Positions 32,062 to 40,575 of a DNA stretch of 64,000 bases are shown piece after piece. Under the pieces are notes generated by a model. It was given only the letters and a program-made list of their open reading frames with translations. It ran no database searches and was not told the DNA's origin. Numbering within the stretch: position 1 is the first letter of the stretch; each line of letters starts with the position of its first letter. Source of the DNA: Desulfuromonas thiophila (GTDB taxonomy: Bacteria > Desulfobacterota > Desulfuromonadia > Desulfuromonadales > Desulfuromonadaceae); contig NZ_FNAQ01000008.1 in the NCBI RefSeq assembly GCF_900101955.1, forward strand, positions 1 through 64,000, given 5' to 3'. A program made the translations under genes and the position numbers.

Positions 32062-32826
32062 ATGGCCACGATTCATCCGCTCAGTTTCGAACGTCATGGC
32101 GGCAAGCAGTTGCTGCCGCTTTCTTCTTGGGCCTTTGCCCGTCAGCAACATCTGGTACCGCTAGTGCCGGCCGAATTTCCCCAAGCGGCGCAGAGCTTTC
32201 CCATTGTCTTTGTGCGGACGAACAAGGAGGCTGGAGTGGCCGCCTTTGGTCTGCTAGGTCTTGAGGCCGGCAAGAATCTGCTGCTCAACGACAAGAATGC
32301 CTGGCTGGTGCCTTACATCCCGGCGGTGTTCCGCCGTTATCCCTTTGTGCTGGCCCAGACCGAGGACAAAGCGGACGGACAACAGCAATTTCTGCTCTGC
32401 ATTGATGAAAGTAGTGGTTTGCTGGCCGACAGCGGTGGCGCGCCCTTGTTTGATGCCGAGGGCAAGCGGTCGGAACTGATCGAAAAAACCCTCAACTTTT
32501 CAATGGAATACCAGAAGCAAGTCACCGTCGGACAGGCTTTTTGTGCCCTGTTGGAAGAGCTCGAACTGCTGAGTGAAATACCCCTGCAGGCCGAGCAGGG
32601 CGGTAAGCGCGTGCGCATCGAGGGTTTGCTGCAGGTGGATGAAAAGAAGCTGGCGCAACTTGCTGACAGCGCGTTTTTGCGCCTGCGCCAGCAGGGTACC
32701 CTGGCCCTGGTCTATGCCCACCTGCTCTCTCTGAATAAATTACCTCTGTTGCAGCAGCGCCAGCGCCAGCAACAGCCTGCCGCCGTGCCCGATCTCGATA
32801 AATTACCCGAGCATTTCAGCTTTTAA
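32062..32826 (+). CDS. SapC family protein, 254 aa
   Basis: The sequence fits the SapC family (PF07277) along its whole length. Features are an N-terminal LVPLVPAEFPQAAQSFPIVF segment, a GLLGLEAGKNLLLND turn, a VPYIPAVFRRYPFVL stretch and a C-terminal ending in LPEHFSF. Family members are named after a Campylobacter S-layer cluster gene, but their biochemical role is not established. No signal peptide is visible, so it appears cytosolic. AGGAGA precedes the ATG. The gene stands alone, convergent with the crotonase gene; no S-layer gene is in the window. Confidence 0.85.
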   Translation: MATIHPLSFERHGGKQLLPLSSWAFARQQHLVPLVPAEFPQAAQSFPIVFVRTNKEAGVAAFGLLGLEAGKNLLLNDKNAWLVPYIPAVFRRYPFVLAQTEDKADGQQQFLLCIDESSGLLADSGGAPLFDAEGKRSELIEKTLNFSMEYQKQVTVGQAFCALLEELELLSEIPLQAEQGGKRVRIEGLLQVDEKKLAQLADSAFLRLRQQGTLALVYAHLLSLNKLPLLQQRQRQQQPAAVPDLDKLPEHFSF

Positions 32827-32871
32827 CACAGAGCCGCCGCTGGCGGGGGTCGACAAACAGCAGAGAGTTAG

Positions 32872-33663
32872 TCAGTCATCTTCTGTTTGCCAGCATGGCG
32901 GTCGTTTGTCGAAAAAAGCGGCCATGCCTTCGGCCCGGTCGGGATGACTGAAGCAGAGGCCAAACAGCTCGGCCTCGTAGCGGATGGCCCGGTCACGATC
33001 CATTTCCATGCCGTTGTGCACCGCCTGCTTGATGAACGCCAGGGCGGTTTGCGGCTTGTCGGCCAGCTGGCGTGCCAGCTCTTCGGTGCGATCGAGCAGC
33101 TGCGCTGACGGCACAACCTCGTCCACCAGGCCGATGTTGAGGGCCTCCTGGGCGCTGACGCGTTCGCCGGTGAACATCAGCCGTTTGGCGCGGCTGACGC
33201 CGATCAGGCGCGGCAGGCGCTGGGTGCCGCCCCAGCCGGGGAAAATGCCGAGATTGATTTCCGGCTGACCCAGTTGGGCATGGTCGGCGGCCAGACGCAG
33301 ATCGCAGGCCAGCGCCAGCTCGCAGCCGCCGCCGAGGGCGTAGCCGTTGATGGCGGCCAACACCACCTTGGGCAGGGTTTCGATGCGTTCGAACAGCCGC
33401 GCCGCCAGCAGGGCAATGGCGCGGGCCTGCAGCGGGCTGGCCTGCCGCATGCGGGCCACATCGCCACCGGCGGCGAAGGCCTTGTCGCCGGCACCGGTCA
33501 GCACAATGACCCGCGTCTGGCGGCACTGGCCCAAGGTGCTGAACGCCTGATCCAGTTCTTCCAGTGTGGCGGGGCACAGGCTGTTGTGTTGTTGCGGCCG
33601 GTTGAGGGTGATGCGGCTGATGCCGTCAGCGGTGCGATCAAGCAGCAGGTTCTGATAGCTCAT
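32872..33663 (-). CDS. Enoyl-CoA hydratase/isomerase (crotonase) family protein, 263 aa
   Basis: A complete crotonase-fold protein. The oxyanion-hole region is AFAAGGDVARM, and the active-site segments are ALGGGCELALACDLRLAA and GQPEINLGIFPGWGGTQRL. Both catalytic Glu positions of true hydratases (in GGGCELA and GQPEINLG) are retained, suggesting that it hydrates 2-trans-enoyl-CoA to 3-hydroxyacyl-CoA, as in butyrate or fatty-acid beta-oxidation pathways. No other beta-oxidation or CoA genes are adjacent. AAGGAG lies eight bases before the ATG. Confidence 0.92.
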   Translation of the reverse strand: MSYQNLLLDRTADGISRITLNRPQQHNSLCPATLEELDQAFSTLGQCRQTRVIVLTGAGDKAFAAGGDVARMRQASPLQARAIALLAARLFERIETLPKVVLAAINGYALGGGCELALACDLRLAADHAQLGQPEINLGIFPGWGGTQRLPRLIGVSRAKRLMFTGERVSAQEALNIGLVDEVVPSAQLLDRTEELARQLADKPQTALAFIKQAVHNGMEMDRDRAIRYEAELFGLCFSHPDRAEGMAAFFDKRPPCWQTEDD

Positions 33664-33867
33664 GGATTTCTCCTTGGATGTGAGGAACGCGTCGATTTTT
33701 CACGGGAAAATAAAAAGAAAAATAATTTTCTGATGATTTTCATGCCAGTTGAGGGCAGAATAACCGGGTGTTTTATCCCGGCCGCCCCGGGGTGGTTAGT
33801 AATGAGCCAGGACAGCTTAAGCAGGAAACAATTCGGAGCGGACGTCGCCCCAAGGGAGAATATTATC

Positions 33868-35382
33868 ATGGCCATGCTGAGCATTCGTTTGCTGGTTTCC
33901 TTTGTTATCGTGGCACTGCTGACCGCCTGCGGTGGCGATGGCGGCTCAGATTCCAGTCCGGCACTAAGTGCCGACAACGTCAACCTGATCTTCGTTGTCA
34001 CCCCGGACCTGGCCTACAGCGATGCGGGGGATATCGACCCTGATACGGCAAACCTCACCCCCCAGGGGCTGCAGCGTTCGCTCATGCTGGCGAGTTACCT
34101 GAAGGAGCAGGTGTTAGGCGGAGACAATGTCAGTAAAATCTACACCATCTCCCCGATGAGCCATCTGCAGACCGCCAACAACTACCCCGACATGACCGCG
34201 ATCGGGTTCATCCAGCAGTTTGCCATGCTCAACCAGACCACCAGCGTGGTCGCTCATGACGGGACCACCTATACGGCAAACAATTTTCCGATCAACGTCT
34301 CTTATGCCAATGAGGCCGCGGTACCGGAGCAAGCGGCGAAGCCGGAGGCGTTCGTGACCGGCTGGCCTGCCTACTGCCCCGGTTGCGGCGGGATGGACTT
34401 TGCCAATGCCGGCAGTATCAACGATATGCTGGTGGCCAGTATTATCGATGGAAAGCAGGCCGGCTACTATGTATTTTCAGCCCCCTGGGAAACGGTCAGC
34501 GTCATGCTGACCAGCATCATCGACACTTACGGCTACAATCTTACGCTGCCGGATACCTATAAGGGAGCCAATTACGTCTATGCCCTGTCCATTCCGGCCA
34601 GCGGAACGCCAAGCCTGATCACCTACAATAGCAACCTGAACCCGCTGGCCAGCGACCCGATCCTTCCAGCCGAAGTGCCGAGCGCGGCATGCACCAATTC
34701 ATTGCAGCATGGCTACCGTTTGACGCTGTACGACGGCATGCCAGGGGTGACGGTTCCGGCCAATATCAATACAAATTCGCGCATCTACATCGTGCGCCAT
34801 GCCGAAGCACATCCGGATCCGACCTATGGATTCGATGACGGCAACTACGTGGCGGCCGGCCAATGGCGCGCCCTTCACCTGGCCACGGCCCTGCGCGGCA
34901 AGATCGCCCCCAGTGAGGTTCACTCCATCGATCCGGCCGCCGTCTGGTATGTCAATCCCTACAACCCTACTCTCCCGGTTTCCTACGTCAGGCCGGCACT
35001 GACCGTATGGCCCTATGCCATCGCCAACAACCTGCCTTTCTATCTGGCGGCAAAAGTATCGTTGGGGAACCCATATGTCCCGACTCAATCGGATGTTGCA
35101 ATCGCCACCAGTCAATATTTCTTTAACGGCGGCACCTTTTCGAACAAAACCATTCTGGTCGCCTGGGAATCGGGACACATCAAGCCGTTTCTTAATGAAC
35201 TAATCAAGAGCTATGGTATCCCAGCGGATTCTTCATTGCTGCTGGATGTCGCCTGGCCATCCGCAGATTACGACACCATCTGGACCGTGACCCTGGATGC
35301 CCAGGGCAGCCTGACCATCGATAACGAACTGTGCGAGGGGATCGACTCGGCGCGGTTGCCGGAGACGGCACCAATGTTCTAG
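33868..35382 (+). CDS. Tandem histidine-phosphatase-like lipoprotein, 504 aa
   Basis: A lipoprotein signal ends in LLTAC (Cys21). Two halves both resemble the histidine phosphatase (phosphoglycerate mutase-like) fold. The second (about 304-470) has the nucleophile motif IYIVRHAEAHP (Arg310-His311) and a later WESGH segment (His437) that could supply the second His. The first (about 38-210) keeps LTPQGLQRS and SPMSHLQTA segments but has VVTPDL where RHG should be, so it should be inactive. AAGGGAGAA precedes the ATG. Base composition and codon choice look more A+T-rich and Asn/Thr/Tyr-rich than neighbours, which may mean transfer. The TAG stop lies inside the terminal repeat of the element that starts at 35379. 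Confidence 0.78.
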   Translation: MAMLSIRLLVSFVIVALLTACGGDGGSDSSPALSADNVNLIFVVTPDLAYSDAGDIDPDTANLTPQGLQRSLMLASYLKEQVLGGDNVSKIYTISPMSHLQTANNYPDMTAIGFIQQFAMLNQTTSVVAHDGTTYTANNFPINVSYANEAAVPEQAAKPEAFVTGWPAYCPGCGGMDFANAGSINDMLVASIIDGKQAGYYVFSAPWETVSVMLTSIIDTYGYNLTLPDTYKGANYVYALSIPASGTPSLITYNSNLNPLASDPILPAEVPSAACTNSLQHGYRLTLYDGMPGVTVPANINTNSRIYIVRHAEAHPDPTYGFDDGNYVAAGQWRALHLATALRGKIAPSEVHSIDPAAVWYVNPYNPTLPVSYVRPALTVWPYAIANNLPFYLAAKVSLGNPYVPTQSDVAIATSQYFFNGGTFSNKTILVAWESGHIKPFLNELIKSYGIPADSSLLLDVAWPSADYDTIWTVTLDAQGSLTIDNELCEGIDSARLPETAPMF

Positions 35383-35539
35383 CAGGCTGTTGAAGAACAG
35401 CCTGCTGGAGCCCATGGACGGGCGACCAAAATCAATCATTACTTCGTAATGGATTGATTTTGTGAGCAAGACGGAAATCGCATTTTCGGCTTGCGTCGTT
35501 GAAAAAGCCCCGGATGGGACTTTTTCAACATTCTGCTAG
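35379..35539 (-). repeat. Dispersed structured repeat, copy B (161 bp, MITE-like)
   Basis: The ends are imperfect terminal inverted repeats: CTAGCAGGCTGTTGAA at 35379-35394 and its complement with two mismatches at 35524-35539. Inside are three hairpins: 35381-35406 (11-bp stem), one around AATCAATCATTAC/GTAATGGATTGATT (about 35432-35462), and GTTGAAAAAG/CTTTTTCAAC (about 35499-35529). It matches copy A at 23171-23316 in reverse orientation. No open reading frame or clear target-site duplication is visible. The strand is set so that copy A is plus. Confidence 0.85.
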
Positions 35540-35819
35540 AGCAATGAATCAGCCCGTGGGCAGGAGAGGGCGCGATGGCAATACCAGCCGGCAAACTTCG
35601 CAATCAGGCTACGATTGACTGAAACGCCGGTGGGAAGAGAGATGCGATGATGAGGACAAAGAAAGGGCTGTCCTTATTGGGGTTGAAACCGCTGCGCTGA
35701 CAGTGCTCTGACAGGTTAAGAAAGCCAATGGGATTATATTGGATGCACGGCCCCGCTCTGTCTGGCAGAGGCGGGGCCGTATTATTTTGTGGAGGCTTGA
35801 AAAAGGTCGCCGTGGGGGT
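35540..35819. other. Intergenic region between repeat copy B and the CstA gene
   Basis: No gene is visible here. The only structure I can defend is the strong hairpin at 35747-35780. Confidence 0.5.
35747..35788. terminator. Strong G+C-rich hairpin, probable terminator
   Basis: A 14-bp stem with one bulged G (35747-35760 with 35766-35780), a five-base loop and an ATTATTTT tail on the plus strand. It lies 40 bp beyond the stop of the leftward CstA gene. The T-rich side faces rightward, so for CstA it would be an imperfect terminator. Confidence 0.5.
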
Positions 35820-37253
35820 TCAGGCGATTTCTTCGGCTTCCAGATCGGTGCTACGGCTATTGGCCTGACCGATCCGGTTGAAGAACAGCAGCAGGCTGCC
35901 AATCGCGATGGTGATGCCGATGCCGCTGGCCAGTGGCAGGCTCAAGCCGAAACCAATCTGATCGTAGGCCAGATAGCTGGTGGTGACGGCGGTCATGAAG
36001 GTGGCGGGCACGGTGGCGATCCAGTGGCACCTGGCCCGCTTGAGCAGCCAGGCGGCGCTGGCCCAGAGCACGATGGTGGCCAGGGTCTGGTTGGCCCAGC
36101 CGAAATAGCGCCAGATGATGTCGAACTTGCCCAGCGAGATGGCGAAACCGACGGCGAACAGCGGCACCGACAGCAGCAGTCGCGGCCGAATGGCCTGTTG
36201 GGGCAGACGGCAGAAGTCGGCGATGATCAGGCGGGCGCTGCGGAAGGCGGTATCACCGGAGGTGATGGGCAGAATGATCACGCCGATAATGGCCAGCAGG
36301 CCGCCGAAGGGGCCGAGCAGGGTGGTGGAGATTTCGTTGACCACCGTGGCAGGACCGCCGCTGGCAAGAGCCGCATTCAGGGCGCTCGAACCATTGTAAA
36401 ACGACATGCCGAGGGTGGCCCAGATCAGCGCGACAATGCCTTCGCCAATCATGGCACCGTAGAATACCGGCCGGCCATAGCGCTCGTTGCCCATGCAGCG
36501 GGCCATCAGCGGGGACTGGGTGGCGTGAAAGCCGCTGAGAGCGCCGCAGGCGATGGTGATGAACATCAGGGGCCACAGGGGCAGTTCTTTCGGATGCAGG
36601 TTGGCGAGGGTGAGCTCGGGATAAATGGGGTAGCCCTTGAACCAGAGGGCGGCCGTCAGACCGAAGGCCATGAACAGCAGTACCGCGCCGAACAGGGGGT
36701 AGATGCGACCGATGATCTTGTCGATGGGCAGGATCGTGGCCAGAAAATAGTAGCCGAAGATCAGCGCCACCCATAGCGGCACGGCCAGTCCGCTGAGATT
36801 GCCGAGCAGCTTGGCAGGGCCGAGAACAAATACCACGCCCACCAGCAGCAACAGCACAATGGAAAACAGCCGCATGAACTGTTTAAAAACGGGGCCCAGT
36901 TCCTGCCCGACCACGTCGGGCACGCTTTTGCCGTCGTAGCGCAGCGAGAGCATGCCGGAAAAATAATCGTGCACCGCACCGGCGAAGATGGAGCCGAGCA
37001 CGATCCACAGCAGGGCTGAAGGTCCATAGAGAGCGCCGAGAATCGGCCCGAAGATCGGGCCGAGACCGGCGATGTTGAGCAGCTGCACCAGAAACAGCTT
37101 GGTTGGTGACATTTCGATGTAGTCAACGCCATCGGCCAGCCGTACGGCCGGGGTTGGTCGATGGGGCTGAATGCCGAAGATGCGTTCGACCAAAACGCCA
37201 TAGGTGAAATAACCGGCAATCAACAGGGCCACGCAGAGAAAAAACAGAGCCAT
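35820..37253 (-). CDS. CstA/BtsT family carbon-starvation or pyruvate transporter, 477 aa
   Basis: A membrane protein with about 13 segments. CstA signatures are the early TPAVRLADGVDYIEMSP segment, NIAGLGPIFGPILGALYGP (19 residues), GAVHDYFSGMLSLRYDGKSV (20 residues), and the central GFHATQSPLMARC and TSGDTAFRSARLI motifs. It is about 220 residues shorter than E. coli CstA or BtsT, a length I recall for homologues in Desulfuromonadales. CstA and BtsT import pyruvate and possibly peptides. The ATG at 37253 is preferred over the GTG at 37256 because GGGAGG is then at a normal distance. The LytTR regulator and sensor kinase lie directly upstream and a BtsR-like operator is at 37368-37396. Confidence 0.92.
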   Translation of the reverse strand: MALFFLCVALLIAGYFTYGVLVERIFGIQPHRPTPAVRLADGVDYIEMSPTKLFLVQLLNIAGLGPIFGPILGALYGPSALLWIVLGSIFAGAVHDYFSGMLSLRYDGKSVPDVVGQELGPVFKQFMRLFSIVLLLLVGVVFVLGPAKLLGNLSGLAVPLWVALIFGYYFLATILPIDKIIGRIYPLFGAVLLFMAFGLTAALWFKGYPIYPELTLANLHPKELPLWPLMFITIACGALSGFHATQSPLMARCMGNERYGRPVFYGAMIGEGIVALIWATLGMSFYNGSSALNAALASGGPATVVNEISTTLLGPFGGLLAIIGVIILPITSGDTAFRSARLIIADFCRLPQQAIRPRLLLSVPLFAVGFAISLGKFDIIWRYFGWANQTLATIVLWASAAWLLKRARCHWIATVPATFMTAVTTSYLAYDQIGFGLSLPLASGIGITIAIGSLLLFFNRIGQANSRSTDLEAEEIA

Positions 37254-37307
37254 CACACACCTCCCGTTTGCAAAATCGATAAAACTTTTTTTGATCTTTT
37301 GCGGCCA

Positions 37308-37313
37308 GCATAG
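37308..37313 (-). promoter_or_regulatory. Possible -10 box of the CstA-family gene
   Basis: On the minus strand this reads TATGCT (four of six consensus). No good -35 box is found 16-18 bp upstream, which is expected for an activator-dependent promoter. The operator at 37368-37396 would then lie at about -67 to -95. Confidence 0.3.
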
Positions 37314-37367
37314 ACCCGTTGCGTTATTGTCGGGCGCCCTGGCTGGTGGGTGGCAGCACGAAGGGGG

Positions 37368-37396
37368 TGAGCGGTCGCTGACAGGGGCTGAGCGGT
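37368..37396 (-). promoter_or_regulatory. Direct-repeat operator for the LytTR regulator (BtsR-type)
   Basis: On the minus strand the sequence is ACCGCTCA, 13 bases, ACCGCTCA. This matches exactly the motif I recall for E. coli BtsR (YehT): ACC(G/A)CT(C/T)A-N13-ACC(G/A)CT(C/T)A. The two half-sites are 21 bp apart, two helical turns, as expected for a LytTR dimer. A third, imperfect half-site (GCCGCTCA) is at 37401-37408. It lies between the regulator gene and the CstA/BtsT-family gene. Confidence 0.82.
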
Positions 37397-37409
37397 CGTG
37401 TGAGCGGCA

Positions 37410-38126
37410 TCAGAGCTGGCTGATGTGGCTGCGAAGCTGGCGCAGATAACGGCGACTGACGGGCACGAGCTGGCCGGAGCGGGTACGGATGCGGGCCAGG
37501 CCCTGACCCTGCAGCTGGATTTCATCGACCTGATCGAGGTTGATCAGATACTGCCGATGACAGCGCAGCAGAGCGGTGCGCTGTTCGATGATCTTCAGGC
37601 TCAGATCGCAGAAGGCCCGGTCGCTGGCGGTAACGACATAGATGCCGCCAAGTTCGCAGACGACGTATTCGACCTGGCGGACATCGACGAGCCGGATGCG
37701 GTTTGTGCTGCTGCACGGCAGCTGGCGCAGGGGACGGAGGGCTGTCTGCAGGGCCAGTGGATGGCCCGTGCGGTGGTCGAGGCGGTCGAGTGCCTGGTTC
37801 AGCCGTTCGGCTGTGACGGGTTTAAGCAGGTAATCACAGGCGTTTTCCTCGAAGGCCTTGAGGGCGTAGCTGTCATAGGCTGTTACAAAGATCACCTGGG
37901 GCAGCAGGCTTTCATCGATCAACTGCAACAGGGCGAAACCGTCGAGTACCGGCATCTGAATATCAAGGAACAACAGCTCGGGTTTTTCGCGCTGCAGCGC
38001 CCGCAGGGCTTCGAAGGCATTGGCACAACTGGCCACCACCTCAATGCGGCCGGTTTCTGCCAGCAGCTCGACGAGTTCCTGTCGGGCCGGCGCTTCGTCA
38101 TCCACCACCAGCGCCCGGCGTTTCAT
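37410..38126 (-). CDS. LytTR-type response regulator (BtsR/LytR-like), 238 aa
   Basis: Receiver domain at 1-118 (ALVVDDEAPAR acidic pocket, phospho-acceptor Asp in LLFLDIQMPVLDG, Lys in YLLKPV), then a LytTR DNA-binding domain at about 135-235. The LytTR part has IRLVDVRQVEYVVCELGGIY, LKIIEQR and HRQYLINLDQVDEIQ, with the conserved PVSRRYLRQLR end. The start follows AGGAGG and overlaps the kinase gene by 4 bp. With that kinase it forms a two-component system of the BtsSR/YpdAB/LytSR type. The direct-repeat site downstream and the adjacent transporter gene suggest that it activates the transporter. Confidence 0.93.
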   Translation of the reverse strand: MKRRALVVDDEAPARQELVELLAETGRIEVVASCANAFEALRALQREKPELLFLDIQMPVLDGFALLQLIDESLLPQVIFVTAYDSYALKAFEENACDYLLKPVTAERLNQALDRLDHRTGHPLALQTALRPLRQLPCSSTNRIRLVDVRQVEYVVCELGGIYVVTASDRAFCDLSLKIIEQRTALLRCHRQYLINLDQVDEIQLQGQGLARIRTRSGQLVPVSRRYLRQLRSHISQL

Positions 38127-39802
38127 GGGGCCTCCTGTGGCAATGGCAGTTTCAGGCAGACGCGGGTCCATTCATCGGCCTGACAGGTGACACTCAGACC
38201 ATAGGCACCGCCGTAGAGATTCTGAATGCGGCGGTGTACCAGCGACAATCCCAGACCGTCATGCGCCGGATCGGGCTGGTAGCAGCCGGCGTTGTCTTCG
38301 ATTTCCAGGATCACGCAGCTGTCGCACTGCCGGCCGCGCAGACTGAGCCGGCCCGGTTCAAGTCGCTGGCTGAAGCCATGTTTAATGGCGTTCTCCACCA
38401 GCGGCTGCAGGCTGAAGCTGGGCAGTTTCAGGTTCAGCAGCGCCGGCTCGATGGCCTGTTCAATCTGCAGCCGGCCGTCGAAGCGGGCCTGTTCAATGGC
38501 CAGATAGGCGTTGACGTGATCCAGTTCATCGGCCAGGGTCACCAGGTCGCCGGCCCGTTTGAGATTCTTGCGGAAAAAGTCGGACAGATGCAGCAGCAGT
38601 TGCCGCGCCCTGGCCGGGTTCTGGCGTAGTACGGCGATGATGGTATTGAGGGCGTTGAACAGAAAGTGCGGGTTGACCTGGGCCTGGGCCAGCTTCAGTT
38701 CGGAGGTGATCAACAGGCGTTTTTGTTCTTCATAGCGCGAGCGCAGCAGCTGTTCCGACAGCAGGCGGGCGATGCCTTCACCCAGGGTGCGGTTGAGGTT
38801 GAGAAACAGCTTGTGTTTGGGTTCATACAGCTTGATGGTGCCGATTACCTCGTTGTCGAGTCGTAGCGGCACTACCAGTGCCGAACCCAACGGACAGTCG
38901 GGCCGCAGGACACAGTGATAGGGTTCGCTGAGCCCGTCGGCAAAGAGGATACGGTTTTCGGCAATGGCGCGGCGGGTCAGGTCCGAGGCAATGGGACTGC
39001 CGGGCCGGTGATGGTCGGCGGCGAGACCAACAAAGGCCAATACCTGCTGCCGGTTGGTGACAGCCACGGCACCGACACCGGTTTCGCGCTGGATGATGCG
39101 GGCGATGGCCGGTGCTGCCGCCGCCAGATCGACCCCCTGGGCAAACAGGCCGAGGGTGTGTTCGGCAATGTTGAGGGCCCGGGCCGAGAACAGCACACCG
39201 AAGGTGTCGTACATGCTTTTTTGATCGCGCATGATGCTGATAAACAGGGCCGCGCCGGCCGCATTGGCCAGCATCATCGGTGCGGCGATGGTTTGCACCA
39301 GTGCCAGCGCTTCGTGCCATGGCCGGGCCAGAAGCAGCAGAATGAGCATCTGCAGGGCTTCGGCCATAAAGGTGGTGACAAAGGCCAGTGCCGGGCGGAA
39401 GAGTTCGGAATCGTGGCCACGGCGCACCAGATACAGATGCACCAGGCCACCGAGCAGACCTTCGGCCGTGGTGGAAACACCGCAGGCAAAGGCGGTGAAA
39501 CCGCCGAGGGCATAGCGATGCAGCCCTCCGGTCAGGCCGACGGCGGTGCCCAGCAGGGGCCCGCCGATGAGACCGGCCAGGACCGCGCCGATGGCGCGGG
39601 TGTTGGCGATGGCGTCCTGCACCGGCAGACCGAAATAGGTGCCAAGGATGGAAAAGGTGGAAAAAATGGCATACAGCAGCAGCTTGTGGCGTGGTTGCAG
39701 CACGGTGCTGGCCAGGGGTCTGAAGGCCGGAGACTTGCTGAACAGGTAGGCAATGACGAGAAACACCGACAACTGTTGCAGCAGGGCGAGGATCAGCTCC
39801 AC
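38123..39802 (-). CDS. LytS/BtsS-type sensor histidine kinase, 559 aa
   Basis: Six predicted membrane segments make up a 5TM-LYT-type sensor (about 1-190, with GAVLAGLIGGPLLGTAVGLTGG split over two short blocks). A GAF-like domain follows (about 220-345), then a His_kinase domain with QVNPHFLFNALNTI (phospho-acceptor His near 370) and a GHKL ATPase with QPLVENAIKHG and DGLGLSLVHRRI. A GTG start at 39802 follows GGAG. The gene overlaps the preceding gene by 10 bp and the regulator by 4 bp. BtsS in E. coli senses extracellular pyruvate; the same ligand is plausible here, given the CstA/BtsT neighbour and operator. Confidence 0.92.
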   Translation of the reverse strand: MELILALLQQLSVFLVIAYLFSKSPAFRPLASTVLQPRHKLLLYAIFSTFSILGTYFGLPVQDAIANTRAIGAVLAGLIGGPLLGTAVGLTGGLHRYALGGFTAFACGVSTTAEGLLGGLVHLYLVRRGHDSELFRPALAFVTTFMAEALQMLILLLLARPWHEALALVQTIAAPMMLANAAGAALFISIMRDQKSMYDTFGVLFSARALNIAEHTLGLFAQGVDLAAAAPAIARIIQRETGVGAVAVTNRQQVLAFVGLAADHHRPGSPIASDLTRRAIAENRILFADGLSEPYHCVLRPDCPLGSALVVPLRLDNEVIGTIKLYEPKHKLFLNLNRTLGEGIARLLSEQLLRSRYEEQKRLLITSELKLAQAQVNPHFLFNALNTIIAVLRQNPARARQLLLHLSDFFRKNLKRAGDLVTLADELDHVNAYLAIEQARFDGRLQIEQAIEPALLNLKLPSFSLQPLVENAIKHGFSQRLEPGRLSLRGRQCDSCVILEIEDNAGCYQPDPAHDGLGLSLVHRRIQNLYGGAYGLSVTCQADEWTRVCLKLPLPQEAP

Positions 39803-40575
39803 GATTCAGGCTCCACGGTAGCGGGTGGTTGCAGCTCACAGAGAAATTCGCGGTATTTCAGCGGCAGAAACTGGCGTTGCAAGCGCGGGTTGCGTCGTTC
39901 GGGAATGGCGCTGTGGTGGTGGAAGGTGCGCCACAGGGCCTGCCATTGCAGTTCCTCGTCGCTGGCCGCGGCGGGCTGTTGCAGGCTCAGTTGCCCCAGG
40001 GCCCAATGTTGGCCGTCGCACAGTACCGCCGTCTGACGGCCGACATCCTCGATCAGCCACTGCTGCCCGGCTAGCCGACGACGAAAATGGGGGGCCAGCA
40101 GGGCGATGATGTCGGCGTCGGGCCGGCAGCGGCCATAGTAAAGACCGACAGGGTTGTCGGCCAGCTGGCAGTGCGCAAAGCGCAGCAGGCCCTTGAAGCG
40201 GTGAACCTCGTGGTGGGTGAAGCGGGCGGCCTGGTGCACGCTCTGTACCGCCGGATGGGTGAGCTGGTCGTCCAGGCGCCGGCGTAGGCGCCAACCCAGC
40301 GCCAGATAGTGATAAAGTTGCAGCTCGATGCCGGGGCGCCGGCTTAAAAAGGCGTGACGCAGCTGGCATTCGACCGCCGCGCCCAGATGGCGGCGGACCT
40401 GCATCAGTAACGCATCGGCCTGGCGGGGTTCGCAAGAATGCTGTTCGGGCGGAAACAGGCTGCTGTTCTGCGCCGCGCCTGGCGGCTGGATGCTGTCCGG
40501 CTGGCGCCGGTTGCGGAACAGCTGGTAGAGCAGGCTGAGCAGACCGGCGTAACTGCCATCGTAACCGTAATGCAT
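39793..40575 (-). CDS. TIGR03915-type DNA-metabolism protein (DUF4130), 260 aa
   Basis: The N-terminal YDGSYAGLLSLLYQLF segment and the central TTHHEVHRFKGLLRF-like block (here FTHHEVHRFKGLLRF) are the marks of TIGR03915. That family almost always sits next to a radical SAM protein of TIGR03916 and is linked in many genomes to a uracil-DNA-glycosylase-family domain. The FVHPHF-type block appears here as LLAPHFRRRLAGQQWLIED. Its start overlaps the stop of the radical SAM gene by one base (TGATG). The protein is thought to act in DNA repair or modification, but the reaction is not known. No glycosylase domain is fused to it here. Confidence 0.85.
   Translation of the reverse strand: MHYGYDGSYAGLLSLLYQLFRNRRQPDSIQPPGAAQNSSLFPPEQHSCEPRQADALLMQVRRHLGAAVECQLRHAFLSRRPGIELQLYHYLALGWRLRRRLDDQLTHPAVQSVHQAARFTHHEVHRFKGLLRFAHCQLADNPVGLYYGRCRPDADIIALLAPHFRRRLAGQQWLIEDVGRQTAVLCDGQHWALGQLSLQQPAAASDEELQWQALWRTFHHHSAIPERRNPRLQRQFLPLKYREFLCELQPPATVEPESWS

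Noticed and set aside
33274-33867. In-frame upstream extension of the phosphatase lipoprotein gene
   Set aside because: It runs antisense through the crotonase gene; the lipoprotein signal and ribosome binding site place the start at 33868.
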